Shown here piece after piece: positions 62,530-64,000 of a DNA stretch of 64,000 nucleotides. The notes beneath the pieces were generated by a model. That model did no database searches. It was not told the DNA's origin and saw only the letters and a program-made list of their open reading frames with translations. The stretch lies in assembly GCA_964448135.1 (NCBI GenBank), contig CAYUVH010000055.1:1-64000 (forward strand). The letters are read 5' to 3'. A program made the translations under genes and the position numbers. The stretch's first letter is position 1, and every line of letters starts with the position of its first letter. This DNA is from CAYUVH01 sp964448135 (GTDB lineage: Bacteria > Verrucomicrobiota > Verrucomicrobiia > Limisphaerales > UBA8199).

Positions 62530-64000
62530 ATGTTTATAAGACCTGTAAATGCCAAAGCCCTCTCACTGACGATCGCACTCCTGCTCAGCGCGAATGCTTC
62601 CCGCGCCGTGACGATTCTTTCCGGACCGAGTTTCACCACCAACACGAATGCCCCGCTGGCGGGGCTGTTGCAGTTGACCACGGATCAGGCGACGCGGGTG
62701 AGCGTCTCGGTCAATGAAGGGACGAATGTTTGGACGCGACGGTTTTACGATTACACCAATTCTCATTCGTTCCCGTTGGCGGGGTTCAAGCCCGGGCACA
62801 CGAACCAGATTAGCGTCACGGTTTTTGACCGGCATCGGAACCAGGCGGCGGCAGCGCCGCTGACTTTTGTCACAGCTCCGCTGCCGACGAATTTTGCGAA
62901 CATCGTGGTGCTCCAGCGGAAACCGGAGTTGATGGAGCCGGGGTACACGCTGTTCAACCTGCGGGAGTTCAACGGCAGCATTTCGTTTCTGACGATCGTG
63001 GACAACGCGGGGAACGTGGTCTGGTACGACGGGCATGGCTTCTCGACCGCCGATCTGCGCCAGCTCGACAATGGCGACCTGTTCATGCCCGCGACGACGA
63101 ACTTTGTGGAAATGAATTTGCTGGGGCAAACGGTGAAGTCCACGGTGGTGCCGGCCGGACTGAATATCGATCCGCACGACGGTGTGCCGACGGATCACGG
63201 GACGATTTTGTATCTGAGCGATGCGACGGAGCTGGTCACCAATTATCCCTCGAGCATGACGGTTTCAAATGCGGCGCGGTCAACGGCCAATGTGGGTTAC
63301 CAGAAGGTGGTGGAGATTTCGGCCACGAACGGCGCGTTGCTCAATACGTGGTCGCCGATCAATGTGCTGGATCCGCGGCGGGTGAATTACTTGAATACGT
63401 TCACGGGCGGAGCGTGGGATTCGGAGCACTGTAACGCGGTGCTTGAAGACCCCAGCGATGATTCGATCATCGTGTCCATGCGCACGCAAAATGCGGTGGT
63501 GAAATTCTCGCGAACGACGGGGCAGCTCCGTTGGATTCTCGGCACGCCGGATAATTGGGGGCCGGCATGGCAGCCTTACCTGCTGACGCCGGTGGGGACG
63601 CCGTTCGCATGGCAATTCGGGCAGCATGCGCCGATTCTGACGTCGCGGGGTACGTTGATCATGTGGGATAACGGCAATTATCGGGTGAGCCCGTTCGCGG
63701 CGATTCCGTCGGCGACCAACTACTACAGCCGCTCGGTGGAATACAGCATCAACGAACAGACGATGGAGGTTTCGCAGGTGTGGGAATACGGGCGCACCAA
63801 TGTCACGGATCATCTTTACGCCAATCGTGAAGGCATCGCGCAGCCGCTGCCGCTGACGGGAAATGTGCTGAACGATTTTGCCGCCGTGCAATACATAAAC
63901 GGAGCGCCGCCGAGTTCGTATGGAGTGAACGCGACGATGTGCCGGATCACCGAGGTGACGCACGAGGCAGTGCCGCAGGTCGTCTTTGATCTGGCGATCT
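62530..64000 (+). CDS. Secreted arylsulfotransferase (ASST)-like protein, 5' part (runs off the window)
   Basis: 490 complete codons from ATG 62530 and no stop before the window ends. A signal peptide (A-L-S-L-T-I-A-L-L-L-S-A-N-A-S-R-A) precedes an Ig-like N-terminal strand region. The ASST-type propeller then follows: P-G-Y-T-L-F-N, V-V-W-Y-D, L-D-N-G-D-L-F, W-D-S-E-H300-C-N, D-P-S-D-D-S-I-I-V-S-M-R, W-I-L-G-T-P and G-T-L-I-M-W-D-N-G-N. His300 lies where the sulfate-accepting His of ASSTs sits. These enzymes move sulfate between phenolic compounds without PAPS. The substrate here is unknown, and binding-only relatives exist. Confidence 0.82.
   Translation, partial: MFIRPVNAKALSLTIALLLSANASRAVTILSGPSFTTNTNAPLAGLLQLTTDQATRVSVSVNEGTNVWTRRFYDYTNSHSFPLAGFKPGHTNQISVTVFDRHRNQAAAAPLTFVTAPLPTNFANIVVLQRKPELMEPGYTLFNLREFNGSISFLTIVDNAGNVVWYDGHGFSTADLRQLDNGDLFMPATTNFVEMNLLGQTVKSTVVPAGLNIDPHDGVPTDHGTILYLSDATELVTNYPSSMTVSNAARSTANVGYQKVVEISATNGALLNTWSPINVLDPRRVNYLNTFTGGAWDSEHCNAVLEDPSDDSIIVSMRTQNAVVKFSRTTGQLRWILGTPDNWGPAWQPYLLTPVGTPFAWQFGQHAPILTSRGTLIMWDNGNYRVSPFAAIPSATNYYSRSVEYSINEQTMEVSQVWEYGRTNVTDHLYANREGIAQPLPLTGNVLNDFAAVQYINGAPPSSYGVNATMCRITEVTHEAVPQVVFDLAI

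Overview
The window looks like a chromosomal segment of a Gram-negative bacterium of the phylum Verrucomicrobiota, probably near the Pedosphaera/Limisphaerales group. This is inferred from gene content, not from a marker-gene search. The clues are a fused LpxC-FabZ protein next to LpxA, a large cytochrome-like DUF1549/DUF1553 protein paired with a DUF1501 protein (typical of Planctomycetes and Verrucomicrobia), many lipoproteins and secreted glycosidases, high GC, and several dispersed short palindromic repeat families between genes.

Layout. 1-1340: the 3' end of a LamG-type lectin protein and a secreted beta-propeller protein. 1744-11442 (minus): an envelope operon encoding an alpha-2-macroglobulin lipoprotein and penicillin-binding protein 1C, followed by uvrC. 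11928-15527 (plus): two tandem paralogous HEAT-repeat proteins with membrane anchors. 15531-23991 (minus): a secreted carbohydrate-degradation block with GH127, GH2, a small unknown protein, a pectate-lyase-like beta-helix protein and a beta-helix lipoprotein. 24268-26241: an ABC-F ATPase. 26604-33263: the cytochrome/PSD1 protein and DUF1501 protein, an operon. 33383-39239: a small PLDc_N membrane protein, an (alpha/alpha)6 glycosidase-like protein, a DUF5010 protein and MalQ. 39383-41611 (minus): a DUF4126 membrane protein and a pqiA-pqiB pair in which pqiB carries an in-frame TGA. 41823-42176: tmRNA (ssrA, tag ANQELALAA). 42155-43450: a small-gene family with intact, diverged and decayed copies, plus repeats.

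43648-49826 (minus): gltD and gltB, glutamate synthase. 50001-52017 (minus): an Rrf2 regulator and a fungal-type cystathionine gamma-synthase-like enzyme. 52142-57099: small lipoproteins, an outer-membrane beta-barrel protein, a DUF1254/DUF1214 lipoprotein and two tandem paralogous membrane-anchored proteins of unknown function. 57646-60036 (minus): lpxC/fabZ, lpxA and a small lipoprotein, the early lipid A pathway. 60202-62179: a LOG-family protein and a hypothetical protein. 62530-64000: the 5' part of a secreted arylsulfotransferase-like protein that runs off the window.

No CRISPR array, transposase, integrase, phage genes or rRNA were seen, and the only RNA gene recognised is tmRNA. I saw no clear new defence or biosynthetic system. 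The least explained items are the decaying small-gene family abutting and overlapping the tmRNA 3' end, the nonsense-interrupted pqiB, the paired HEAT proteins, and the repeat families that sit at operon ends and, in two cases, inside the 5' coding part of secreted lipoproteins.
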